From assembly GCF_044542075.1 (NCBI RefSeq), contig NZ_JBITTU010000003.1, positions 124,001 to 188,000 of the forward strand: a stretch of 64,000 nt of DNA, in the 5' to 3' direction. The notes under the pieces were generated by a model. That model saw nothing but the letters and a program-made list of their open reading frames with translations, was not told the DNA's origin and ran no database searches. Position numbers and translations under genes: made by a program. This stretch comes from Leeuwenhoekiella sp044542075 (GTDB lineage Bacteria; Bacteroidota; Bacteroidia; Flavobacteriales; Flavobacteriaceae). Positions 8,612-16,792 of this stretch are shown here, one piece after another (positions within the stretch are counted from its first letter, which is position 1; every line of letters begins with the position of its first letter).

Positions 8612-9685
8612 ATGACCGTTTTTTTAGTACTTATTGTAATTATACTTTTTGCTGTAACATTATGGCAAATGAGTAAGATATATGCACTTTCTAAAGGCAA
8701 GTCGAAAGATGAGTCTGGCGAGGTGGCAAATGATAAAGACAACAGCGTCAATGCAAAATTGATGGTGATGTTTACTGTTTTTCTTTATTTCTTAATGTTC
8801 TATTGTTTTTGGCATTATTCTAAATTTTATTTGCCAGAAGCTTCATCTGAGCATGGTAGCAAGTATGATAATCTTATGTTTATCTCTATTGCATTGATCA
8901 TGTTTGTTCAGATTATAACGCAATTCTTGCTTCACTTTTTCTCTTATAAGTATAAGGGTGAAAAAGGAAAAAGGGCATTATTTTATGCAGATAACGATAA
9001 GCTCGAGTTTATTTGGACAATTATACCTGTAATTGTTCTTGCAGGATTAATTATCTATGGTTTATTTACCTGGTCAGATATAATGAACTTTGAGGAGGAT
9101 GAAGATGCGTTAGTTATAGAATTATATGCACAGCGTTTTAACTGGAAAGCTAGATATTCAGGAGATGATAATACCTTAGGTAATGCTAACGTTCGATTTA
9201 TAGAGGGAATTAATCAATTAGGTATAGATCCTAGTGATGCAGACGGCCAAGATGATATTGTGACTCAAGAACTACACTTACCGGTAGGTAGACAAGTAAT
9301 CTTTAAGTTACGTTCTCAAGATGTATTACACTCAGCTTATATGCCTCACTTTAGAGCGCAGATGAATGTTGTACCAGGTATGATTACACAGTTTTCATTT
9401 ACACCTACAGTAACTACTGAAGAGATACGTACTACAGATTACATGAAAGATAAAATGCGTACAATTCAAAAAATACGTAATGATAAGAATAAGGTACTTG
9501 CGGCAGCTGGTGAACCGGCTCTAGACAATTATGATGAGTTTGATTATTATTTGCTATGTAATAAAATTTGTGGTAAGAGTCACTACAATATGCAAATGAA
9601 AATAATAGTAGAGAGTCAAGAGGATTACGACGCTTGGATTGAACAACAAGAAACGTTTAAGACTAGTATCGCAGGTCAAGAATAA
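8612..9685 (+). CDS. coxB: Cytochrome c oxidase subunit II (CuA)
   Basis: Subunit II of the aa3-type oxidase (357 aa), which takes electrons into the binuclear CuA centre. There are four hydrophobic helices: an extra one at the N-terminus, then about residues 46-68, 90-112 and 130-152. A periplasmic cupredoxin domain follows. CuA ligands are visible: His240 (VLHSAYMP), then C316-N-K-I-C320-G-K-S-H324-Y-N-M327. The usual Glu between the two cysteines is Lys here. The gene directly follows actF and precedes coxA by 28 nt, matching the Act-aa3 supercomplex arrangement known from Flavobacterium johnsoniae. Confidence 0.95.
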   Translation: MTVFLVLIVIILFAVTLWQMSKIYALSKGKSKDESGEVANDKDNSVNAKLMVMFTVFLYFLMFYCFWHYSKFYLPEASSEHGSKYDNLMFISIALIMFVQIITQFLLHFFSYKYKGEKGKRALFYADNDKLEFIWTIIPVIVLAGLIIYGLFTWSDIMNFEEDEDALVIELYAQRFNWKARYSGDDNTLGNANVRFIEGINQLGIDPSDADGQDDIVTQELHLPVGRQVIFKLRSQDVLHSAYMPHFRAQMNVVPGMITQFSFTPTVTTEEIRTTDYMKDKMRTIQKIRNDKNKVLAAAGEPALDNYDEFDYYLLCNKICGKSHYNMQMKIIVESQEDYDAWIEQQETFKTSIAGQE

Positions 9686-9713
9686 AAAAAAATTACTAAA
9701 AAGAAATTAGATT

Positions 9714-11543
9714 ATGTCAGCACATTCAAATGCACTGGACCATGCTCACGATGATCACGATTCACATCATGATCACCACCAGACTTTTATAAGTAAATAC
9801 ATTTTTAGTACAGATCATAAAATGATCTCTAAACAGTATTTAATTACTGGTCTGATAATGGGAATTATTGGTATTGCTATGTCTATCTTATTTAGATTAC
9901 AATTAGCATGGCCAGATAAAAGTTTTACAGTTTTTGAAATATTTCTAGGTAAATGGGCACCAGAAGGTGTTATGGATCCTAGTATCTACCTATCGCTAGT
10001 GACGATACACGGTACGATAATGGTATTCTTTGTACTAACAGCTGGTCTGAGTGGTACTTTTAGTAACCTCCTTATTCCGCTACAAATCGGGGCACGTGAT
10101 ATGGCTTCAGGATTCTTGAATATGGTCTCTTACTGGCTATTTTTCTTGTCTGCAGTAATTATGTGTTGTTCTCTATTTGTTGAATCAGGACCTGCCGCTG
10201 CTGGATGGACTATTTATCCTCCTTTAAGTGCATTACCTAATTCAATTTCTGCTGCGGGTACAGGTATGACATTATGGTTAGTTTCTATGGCTATTTTCAT
10301 CGCATCATCGCTATTAGGATCTCTTAACTATGTTGTAACTGTTATTAACTTGCGTACAAAGGGAATGTCTATGACGAGACTTCCACTTACAATCTGGGCA
10401 TTTTTTGTGACTGCAATTATTGGTATCGTTTCATTCCCAGTATTATTGTCTGCTGCTTTATTACTTATAATGGATAGAAGTTTTGGAACTTCTTTCTTCT
10501 TGTCAGATATATATATTGGTGGTGAGGTACTACACAATAGTGGTGGTTCTCCGGTGCTTTTTGAACACTTATTCTGGTTCTTAGGTCACCCTGAAGTATA
10601 TATTGTATTATTACCTGCATTAGGGATATCTTCAGAAGTTATTGCAACTAATGCACGTAAGCCTATTTTTGGTTACAGAGCGATGATTGCCTCGATTTTA
10701 GCAATCGCGTTTTTATCTACAATAGTTTGGGGTCACCATATGTTTATTTCAGGTATGAATCCATTCTTAGGTTCTGTATTTACCTTTACAACGTTGTTAA
10801 TTGCAATACCTTCAGCGGTAAAAGCATTTAACTATATTACCACTTTATGGAAAGGTAACTTACAGTTTAATCCTGCGATGTTGTTTTCTATAGGTCTTGT
10901 TTCTACTTTTATTACAGGTGGTTTAACAGGTATTATATTAGGAGATAGTACGCTAGATATTAACGTTCACGATACGTATTTTGTAGTAGCTCACTTCCAC
11001 CTTGTGATGGGTATATCTGCATTATATGGTTTATTTGCAGGTGTATATCACTGGTTCCCTAAAATGTTTGAAGGTAAGATGATGAACAAAAACCTTGGTT
11101 ACGTCCATTTTTGGGTAACTGCCATAGGTTCTTACGCTGTCTTTTTCCCAATGCATTTCATAGGTATGGCTGGTTTACCACGTAGATATTATTCTAATAC
11201 TGCATTCCCATACTTTGATGATTTAGCAGATGTAAATGTTTTAATTACTATTGCAGCAATTGTTACAGCAGCTGCTCAGTTAGTATTCTTATACAATTTT
11301 ATAGCTTCTATCTTCTACGGTAAAAAAGGTGAATTAAACCCTTGGAAATCAAATACGTTAGAATGGACTACAGGTCATGAACATATTCATGGGAACTGGG
11401 TTGGAGCTATACCAAGCGTATACCGCTGGCCATATGACTATAGCAAACTTAATGAGGATGAGAGTGATTATGTGATCGCTGGTCAGGATTATGTTCCACA
11501 GACGGTGCCACTTCAACCGAACGAAGAAGAAATGAATCATTAA
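9714..11543 (+). CDS. coxA: Cytochrome c oxidase subunit I (heme a/a3-CuB)
   Basis: Catalytic heme-copper oxidase subunit (609 aa) that reduces O2 to water and pumps protons. Twelve membrane helices are expected. Hallmarks are GHPEVYIVLLP (CuB His, the proton-channel Glu and the cross-linked Tyr), WGHHMFISGMNP (two CuB histidines) and VHDTYFVVAHFHLVMG (heme ligands). These place it in the A-type (aa3) class. The N-terminal 25 residues are strikingly rich in His and Asp (eight His in the first 22 residues) and precede the first helix. It is the last gene of the act-cox operon and is followed by an intrinsic terminator. Confidence 0.96.
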   Translation: MSAHSNALDHAHDDHDSHHDHHQTFISKYIFSTDHKMISKQYLITGLIMGIIGIAMSILFRLQLAWPDKSFTVFEIFLGKWAPEGVMDPSIYLSLVTIHGTIMVFFVLTAGLSGTFSNLLIPLQIGARDMASGFLNMVSYWLFFLSAVIMCCSLFVESGPAAAGWTIYPPLSALPNSISAAGTGMTLWLVSMAIFIASSLLGSLNYVVTVINLRTKGMSMTRLPLTIWAFFVTAIIGIVSFPVLLSAALLLIMDRSFGTSFFLSDIYIGGEVLHNSGGSPVLFEHLFWFLGHPEVYIVLLPALGISSEVIATNARKPIFGYRAMIASILAIAFLSTIVWGHHMFISGMNPFLGSVFTFTTLLIAIPSAVKAFNYITTLWKGNLQFNPAMLFSIGLVSTFITGGLTGIILGDSTLDINVHDTYFVVAHFHLVMGISALYGLFAGVYHWFPKMFEGKMMNKNLGYVHFWVTAIGSYAVFFPMHFIGMAGLPRRYYSNTAFPYFDDLADVNVLITIAAIVTAAAQLVFLYNFIASIFYGKKGELNPWKSNTLEWTTGHEHIHGNWVGAIPSVYRWPYDYSKLNEDESDYVIAGQDYVPQTVPLQPNEEEMNH

Positions 11544-11563
11544 GATTCAATTAGAATATATTT

Positions 11564-11591
11564 AAAAGCCCGCTATATAGCGGGTTTTTTT
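11564..11591 (+). terminator. Intrinsic terminator of the act-cox operon
   Basis: A GC-rich hairpin with arms CCCGCT (11569-11574) and AGCGGG (11579-11584) and loop ATAT, preceded by an A-run and followed by seven T. It starts about 20 nt after the coxA stop. Confidence 0.9.
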
Positions 11592-11663
11592 ATTGTTATT
11601 GATTAATTTAAGGTTGTACTTTGAATGTATTTTGGCTCAATGTGGAATTAGTATATTTACGTT

Positions 11664-12686
11664 ATGAATGAAAATTTAGATGCCAGTAGTGATGGCTTCA
11701 GTAGAGAAGAGCATGACATAGAGCGTGCCTTGAGACCTTTGAGTTTTGATGATTTTACGGGGCAGGAACAAGTTATAGAGAATCTTCAAATATTTGTACA
11801 GGCAGCTAATGGGAGAGGAGAGGCATTAGATCATACATTATTTCACGGCCCTCCTGGTTTGGGAAAAACAACTCTGGCTAATATCTTAGCAAATGAGCTC
11901 GGTGTTAGTATAAAAGTAACATCTGGTCCTGTACTTGACAAGCCTGGAGATCTTGCCGGTCTTTTGACAAACCTTGAAGAGCGTGATGTTCTTTTCATAG
12001 ATGAGATACATCGTTTAAGCCCTATTGTTGAAGAATATTTGTACTCAGCAATGGAAGATTATAAGATAGATATTATGATCGAAAGTGGACCAAATGCCCG
12101 TACGGTTCAGATTAATCTTAATCCTTTTACGCTTATAGGTGCCACCACACGTTCTGGACTTCTTACAGCTCCAATGCGTGCGCGTTTTGGTATATCATCA
12201 CGTCTACAATATTACGATACAGAATTGCTTACAACTATTGTACAGCGTAGCGCCGAAATATTACAGGTGCCTATAGGGATGGAAGCGGCTATTGAGATTG
12301 CTGGTAGAAGTAGGGGGACGCCACGTATTGCAAATGCCTTATTGCGTAGAGTTCGTGATTTTGCTCAGATTAAGGGGAATGGTAAGATTGATATAGCGAT
12401 TGCACGTTTTGGATTAAAAGCGCTCAATGTAGATGCTCACGGTCTTGATGAGATGGATAATAAAATACTTGCGACTATAATTGATAAGTTTAAGGGAGGC
12501 CCCGTAGGTATAACTACCCTGGCAACAGCTGTATCTGAAAGTGCCGAAACTATTGAGGAAGTGTACGAACCTTTTTTAATTCAACAAGGTTTTATAATGC
12601 GTACGCCAAGAGGGAGAGAAGTTACTGAGGCAGCCTATAAACACCTTGACAGAGTAAAAGGACCTGTACAGGGTGGCTTGTTCTAA
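11664..12686 (+). CDS. ruvB: Holliday junction branch-migration helicase RuvB
   Basis: AAA+ ATPase motor (340 aa) that drives branch migration with RuvA during recombinational repair. It shows Walker A GPPGLGKTTL, Walker B LFIDEIHRL, the GATTRSG sensor region and a C-terminal winged-helix part with TPRGREVT. Length is normal for the family. The ATG at 11664 gives the usual N-terminus. ruvB stops exactly where the next frame (P450) begins, so the P450 and queG probably share its transcript. A weak promoter-like TATATTTA lies at 11652-11659. ruvA is 6.5 kb downstream, not adjacent. Confidence 0.96.
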   Translation: MNENLDASSDGFSREEHDIERALRPLSFDDFTGQEQVIENLQIFVQAANGRGEALDHTLFHGPPGLGKTTLANILANELGVSIKVTSGPVLDKPGDLAGLLTNLEERDVLFIDEIHRLSPIVEEYLYSAMEDYKIDIMIESGPNARTVQINLNPFTLIGATTRSGLLTAPMRARFGISSRLQYYDTELLTTIVQRSAEILQVPIGMEAAIEIAGRSRGTPRIANALLRRVRDFAQIKGNGKIDIAIARFGLKALNVDAHGLDEMDNKILATIIDKFKGGPVGITTLATAVSESAETIEEVYEPFLIQQGFIMRTPRGREVTEAAYKHLDRVKGPVQGGLF

Positions 12687-14027
12687 TTGAATGATAGTAT
12701 GCAAAAGATACCGCAGGTTTCGCGCATTATGTTTATTAAGTCTGCAAGGGCTATTCTAAAAAATCCACTGCCATTTCATAAAGAGAATTTTAAACTTAAA
12801 GGAAATACATTTCGTTTAAAATTGGGTATTTCTGAGAGTGTGGTGTTTTCTAAAGATCCTTTATTTGCACAATATGCACTTCAAAAAAATCAAAAAAATT
12901 ATAAGAAGTCTCCTATCCAAACTAAAGATCTTGCCAAATATCTAGGTCAAGGATTATTAACTTCAAATGGTGCACATTGGGCAAAGCAGCGTAAGCTTAT
13001 TCAGCCTGCCTTTCATAAAAAGCAATTAGCAACTTTAATTGAAAAAATTGAGCAAGCAGTAATTTCTGAAATTGATAAAATTGAAGTAGACAAGCCTTTC
13101 GATATTTTTCCCATTTTTAACGATCTCGCATTTCAGACTGTTGTAAAGGCGCTATTTAGTAGTGCGGTTGATCAGACGTCAATAAATAGACTACAGTATA
13201 TTACCGAAACTGCTCAGGAAATGATGGTTAGAGAGCTTAGACAACCGTATTTAATATGGTGGTTTAAATTATCGGGACAGTTAAGCAACACACTCAAACT
13301 CACTCAGGAAGCACGGCAAATTCTCAGAGATTTAGTCAAAGACCGTCAGAAGAGTAATGAGCGACAGGATGATTTATTAGATATGCTTCTTGATGCGCGA
13401 TATGATGATGGATCTGCGATGGCAGAAGAGCAGCTTATAGATGAAATTTTAATATTATTTACAGCTGGTCATGAAACTACGTCTAATGCATTAACTTTTA
13501 CCACAGAATTACTTGCCAGAAATCCTGAAGTTCAAGAAAAGATTTATACTGAAGTAAACGAACTAGATAATGAAAATACCCTCTTACTAAAAATCAAAAA
13601 TTTACAGTATATAGAGCAGGTCGTAAATGAGTCTATGCGCTTGTATCCTCCTGCATATTTTATAGATCGGGTAAGCATAGAAGCAGATTCTTTTGCAGGT
13701 TATGAGATTGCTCCTAATACAAGCGTACTTTTTTCTATTTATGAAATACACAGAGATGCAAATTTCTGGAAAGATCCTGATGTTTTTAATCCTGATCGTT
13801 TTAATGATGACACGAGCATAAAATATTCACCGTATTACTACCCTTTTGGAGCAGGACCACGTATGTGTATAGGCAATAACTTTGCTATGTATGAGATGAT
13901 TTTGGCAGTCGCCGAACTAGTGAAGCGTTTTAAAATTGAGTTTAAGAATACTCCTATTGAAATTAATCCCTTAATAACACTCAAACCAAACAACGCAATA
14001 CTTCAGTTTACAAAGCGTAAAAATTGA
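12687..14027 (+). CDS. Cytochrome P450
   Basis: Soluble heme-thiolate monooxygenase (446 aa, no membrane anchor). All diagnostic motifs are present: AGHETTS in the I-helix, ESMRLYPP (ExxR of the K-helix), and the heme loop FGAGPRMCIG with Cys394 as axial ligand. The start is TTG at 12687, directly after the ruvB stop; ATG at 12699 is an alternative. It overlaps queG by 4 nt. The substrate is not predictable from sequence and no dedicated ferredoxin or reductase lies in the window. The motif wording resembles P450s of the CYP102/CYP4-like clade found in many marine Bacteroidota. Fold certain, function unknown. Confidence 0.93.
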   Translation: MNDSMQKIPQVSRIMFIKSARAILKNPLPFHKENFKLKGNTFRLKLGISESVVFSKDPLFAQYALQKNQKNYKKSPIQTKDLAKYLGQGLLTSNGAHWAKQRKLIQPAFHKKQLATLIEKIEQAVISEIDKIEVDKPFDIFPIFNDLAFQTVVKALFSSAVDQTSINRLQYITETAQEMMVRELRQPYLIWWFKLSGQLSNTLKLTQEARQILRDLVKDRQKSNERQDDLLDMLLDARYDDGSAMAEEQLIDEILILFTAGHETTSNALTFTTELLARNPEVQEKIYTEVNELDNENTLLLKIKNLQYIEQVVNESMRLYPPAYFIDRVSIEADSFAGYEIAPNTSVLFSIYEIHRDANFWKDPDVFNPDRFNDDTSIKYSPYYYPFGAGPRMCIGNNFAMYEMILAVAELVKRFKIEFKNTPIEINPLITLKPNNAILQFTKRKN

Positions 14028-14953
14028 TAGATAACAGGTCAAAATATAGCCAACTCATTAAAGCTGAGGCGCAACGTCTTGGCTTTATGTCGTGTGGCAT
14101 TTCAAAAGCAGAATTTTTAGAACAAGAAGCTCCCAGACTAGAACGTTGGCTAAAAAATAATATGCACGGAGAAATGACCTATATGGAAAATCATTTTGAC
14201 AAAAGACTTGACCCTACAATTTTGGTCCCCGGCGCAAAAAGTGTGGTCTCATTGCTTTTAAATTATTATCCTGAAGAACAACAGCGTGAAGACTCTTATA
14301 AAATTTCTAAATACGCTTATGGTACAGATTATCATTTTGTAATTAAAGATAAACTCAAAGAGCTTTTAAATTATATAAAAGAGAAGATAGGAGAAGTAGA
14401 TGGGAGGGCATTTGTAGATTCTGCGCCTGTGTTAGATAAAGCATGGGCTGCAAAAAGCGGACTAGGCTGGATAGGTAAACACAGCAATTTGCTCACTAAG
14501 CAAGTGGGTTCTTTTTATTTTATTGCAGAATTAATTATAGATCTCGATCTTGAATACGATACTACGGTAACAGATCACTGTGGTTCCTGTACGGCGTGTA
14601 TAGATGCGTGTCCTACTCAAGCAATAGTAGATGCTCACGTAGTTGACGGCAGTAAATGTATTAGTTATTTTACTATAGAACTCAAAAACGAAATACCATC
14701 TTATGCTCAGGATAAAATGGATGAATGGATGTTTGGATGTGATATTTGCCAGGATGTTTGCCCGTGGAATCGGTTTTCTAAACCACATAATCAGCCCCTA
14801 TTTAATCCTAACCAAGCTATTTTAGACTATTCTAAAAATGAATGGGAAGAACTTACGCAAGAATTGTTTTCTGATATCTTCAAAAAATCTCCGGTAAAAC
14901 GTACTAAATATGCTGGTTTAATGCGGAATATAAAGTTTATAAAGCCACATTAG
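14024..14953 (+). CDS. queG: Epoxyqueuosine reductase QueG
   Basis: Cobalamin- and FeS-dependent enzyme (309 aa) for the last step of queuosine synthesis, reducing epoxyqueuosine to queuosine in tRNA. Two 4Fe-4S motifs are visible, CGSCTACIDACP and CDICQDVCPWN, together with the N-terminal part (RLGFMSCGISKAEF, DPTILVPGAKSVV) typical of QueG. The start is TTG at 14024, which overlaps the P450 stop (TTGATAG), a strong sign of translational coupling. The C-terminus ends in SPVKRTKYAGLMRN, a family feature. No other queuosine genes are present here. Confidence 0.94.
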   Translation: MIDNRSKYSQLIKAEAQRLGFMSCGISKAEFLEQEAPRLERWLKNNMHGEMTYMENHFDKRLDPTILVPGAKSVVSLLLNYYPEEQQREDSYKISKYAYGTDYHFVIKDKLKELLNYIKEKIGEVDGRAFVDSAPVLDKAWAAKSGLGWIGKHSNLLTKQVGSFYFIAELIIDLDLEYDTTVTDHCGSCTACIDACPTQAIVDAHVVDGSKCISYFTIELKNEIPSYAQDKMDEWMFGCDICQDVCPWNRFSKPHNQPLFNPNQAILDYSKNEWEELTQELFSDIFKKSPVKRTKYAGLMRNIKFIKPH

Positions 14954-15047
14954 GTAACATAGTATCTTAAGGTAATAAATTATAATTTCCTGTTAATATA
15001 ATAGTGTATTCTTGTATATTGACGACTGTTTTTAGCGATCTTATTTT

Positions 15048-15061
15048 CGAAAGCGTTTGCG
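15048..15061. promoter_or_regulatory. Candidate LacI-family operator upstream of the MFS transporter
   Basis: CGAAAGCGTTTGCG is a near-palindrome (10 of 14 positions symmetric) centred on CG, the usual layout of LacI/GalR-family operators. It lies about 70 nt before the transporter start at 15131. No regulator gene is seen in the window, so this is inference from shape and position. Confidence 0.4.
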
Positions 15062-15130
15062 TTTCCTGTATTGCTATTTTAAAACAAGTTTCAATTGCTA
15101 CATTTAATTATAATCTATTAGTATTCTCTT

Positions 15131-16480
15131 ATGAATAAGATATTGAGTGCGATTAATAAACCTAAACTTTCATTCTGGCAGATTTTCAATATGAATGTTG
15201 GTTTCCTAGGTATTCAGTTCAGTTTTGGACTTCAGCAGACTGCCATAAACCCTATATTTCTATTTTTAGGAGCTTCAGAAGATATGTTACCTATCTTAAA
15301 TATTGCAGGACCCATTACGGGACTTGTGATTCAGCCAATAATTGGTGCGATTTCTGATAAGACCTGGTTGCCAAAATGGGGAGGGAGAAGAAAACCCTTC
15401 TTTCTTGTAGGAGCCTTAATAGGAAGTTTGTGTTTATTTGCTTTTCCGTATAGCCCTGCGCTTTGGTTTGCTGTAGGTTTACTCTGGATTCTTGATGTGG
15501 GTAATAATATGGCAATGGAGCCTTACCGTGCTTTTGTTGGTGATAAATTACCTGCTAAGCAATTGAGTTTAGGATATCAGATGCAAAGTCTTTTTGTGGG
15601 TGCAGGTATAGTACTTGCAAACGCTTCAATCTTCCTATTTCAAGATTGGTTTGGTGGAGGCGATGTAGCTGACGCTGAAGGTTCTATCCCAAAATGGTTG
15701 TACTATTCGTTCTTTATAGGGGCTGTACTTTCAGTAGGGACAATTTTGTGGTCTGTTCTAAAAACTCCTGAAATCCCCCCTACAGAAGAGGAACTTGACG
15801 AAATTAACCAGCATAGAGCACTACCGTTTTCACAACGTCTAAAAATACCTTTTATTGAGATTGCAAGTACCATTAAGGAGATGCCTCGATTTATGTGGCG
15901 GGTTGCAGGAGTTTATTTATTTCAGTGGTATGCATTATTTATTTACTGGCAGTTTACGGTGCCTTTATTTAAAACAACAATGGGCTTTAATACATCACAA
16001 GCGGCCGCACAGGCAGCTAAGATGAGTACGACTTATAATATTACCACTATTGTAGTTGCATTAGCATTAGTGCCTTTGACTTTAAAATTTGGAGGACGTA
16101 AGGTGTATTCTTTAAGTCTTTTTGGTTCTGCAATTGCATTACTTACGATACCCTATATAACTGATCCTATTTTAGTGTTATTCCCGATGATTTTATTTGG
16201 AATAGGATGGGCAGCAATGATGGGTATCCCATATACAATGGTTTCTAAAATTGTTCCTCAGAAAAAAAGAGGTATTTATATGGGTATTTTAAATATGATG
16301 ATTGTAATCCCGATGGGTATTCAAACAGTCTCTTTTGGTCCTATTTATAAATATCTATTAGGTGGTAATGCCGTAAATGCAATACTTTTTGGAGGTGTAT
16401 TCTTTATGATCGCAGCAATTCTGGCATTACGACTAAAACCGAAACATGCAGATAAAGTATATGAAGAAACAGCAGAATAG
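15131..16480 (+). CDS. MFS transporter, SLC45/GPH-like sugar:cation symporter type
   Basis: Inner-membrane transporter (449 aa) with about twelve hydrophobic helices. The loop after helix 2 (ISDKTWLPKWGGRRKPFF) and the RAFVGDKLP segment after helix 4 are typical of the SLC45/sucrose-type MFS branch, which in Bacteroidota is often found with maltose or other oligosaccharide utilisation genes. Here it stands alone, with 177 nt before and 312 nt after, and no glycosidase or SusC/D pair nearby. The operator-like CGAAAGCGTTTGCG upstream suggests sugar-responsive control. Family placement is good; the substrate is inferred only as a sugar. Confidence 0.85.
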   Translation: MNKILSAINKPKLSFWQIFNMNVGFLGIQFSFGLQQTAINPIFLFLGASEDMLPILNIAGPITGLVIQPIIGAISDKTWLPKWGGRRKPFFLVGALIGSLCLFAFPYSPALWFAVGLLWILDVGNNMAMEPYRAFVGDKLPAKQLSLGYQMQSLFVGAGIVLANASIFLFQDWFGGGDVADAEGSIPKWLYYSFFIGAVLSVGTILWSVLKTPEIPPTEEELDEINQHRALPFSQRLKIPFIEIASTIKEMPRFMWRVAGVYLFQWYALFIYWQFTVPLFKTTMGFNTSQAAAQAAKMSTTYNITTIVVALALVPLTLKFGGRKVYSLSLFGSAIALLTIPYITDPILVLFPMILFGIGWAAMMGIPYTMVSKIVPQKKRGIYMGILNMMIVIPMGIQTVSFGPIYKYLLGGNAVNAILFGGVFFMIAAILALRLKPKHADKVYEETAE

Positions 16481-16524
16481 TGTATTACTAAATAATAAAA
16501 TTATTTTTTGAATCACGGGTTTGT

Positions 16525-16550
16525 AAAGCAGTAGTTAAACCTACTGTTTT
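16525..16550 (+). terminator. Possible weak terminator after the MFS gene
   Basis: The arms AAAGCAGTAG and CTACTGTTTT pair with one G-T and a six-base loop, but no separate T-run follows the stem. It is placed 45 nt after the MFS stop. Confidence 0.35.
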
Positions 16551-16761
16551 ATGCTTTATAGCTGTTTTCTATCAACGGTCAATTTTTTAAATACTAATTT
16601 AAATGCCTCCTTACTCTTTTATTAATCCGGTTGATCTACGGTGCAACGTAGGTGACTTTAAAACTTCAATATCTAGGTGCTATTCGCAAAGATGTAGATG
16701 TTTTGGCTAAAATTAGCTAAAGGAAAAGAGGTCATTTCTTAGGGTGATTCAATAATAGGTT

Positions 16762-16769
16762 TACTTTTG
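16762..16769 (+). promoter_or_regulatory. Bacteroidota -7 element of maeB
   Basis: TACTTTTG matches the TAnnTTTG consensus exactly and ends 23 nt before the maeB ATG. No convincing -33 TTG is seen at the expected distance, so confidence is moderate. Confidence 0.5.
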
Positions 16770-16792
16770 TAGTACGAGCAAACCATTAAATT

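Larger units (their letters stand above)
16481..16792. other. Intergenic region between the MFS transporter and maeB
   Basis: No gene seen. A modest hairpin with arms AAAGCAGTAG and CTACTGTTTT (16525-16550) may terminate the MFS transcript, and TACTTTTG at 16762-16769 is the likely maeB promoter element. The rest has no clear open frame or repeat. Confidence 0.6.
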
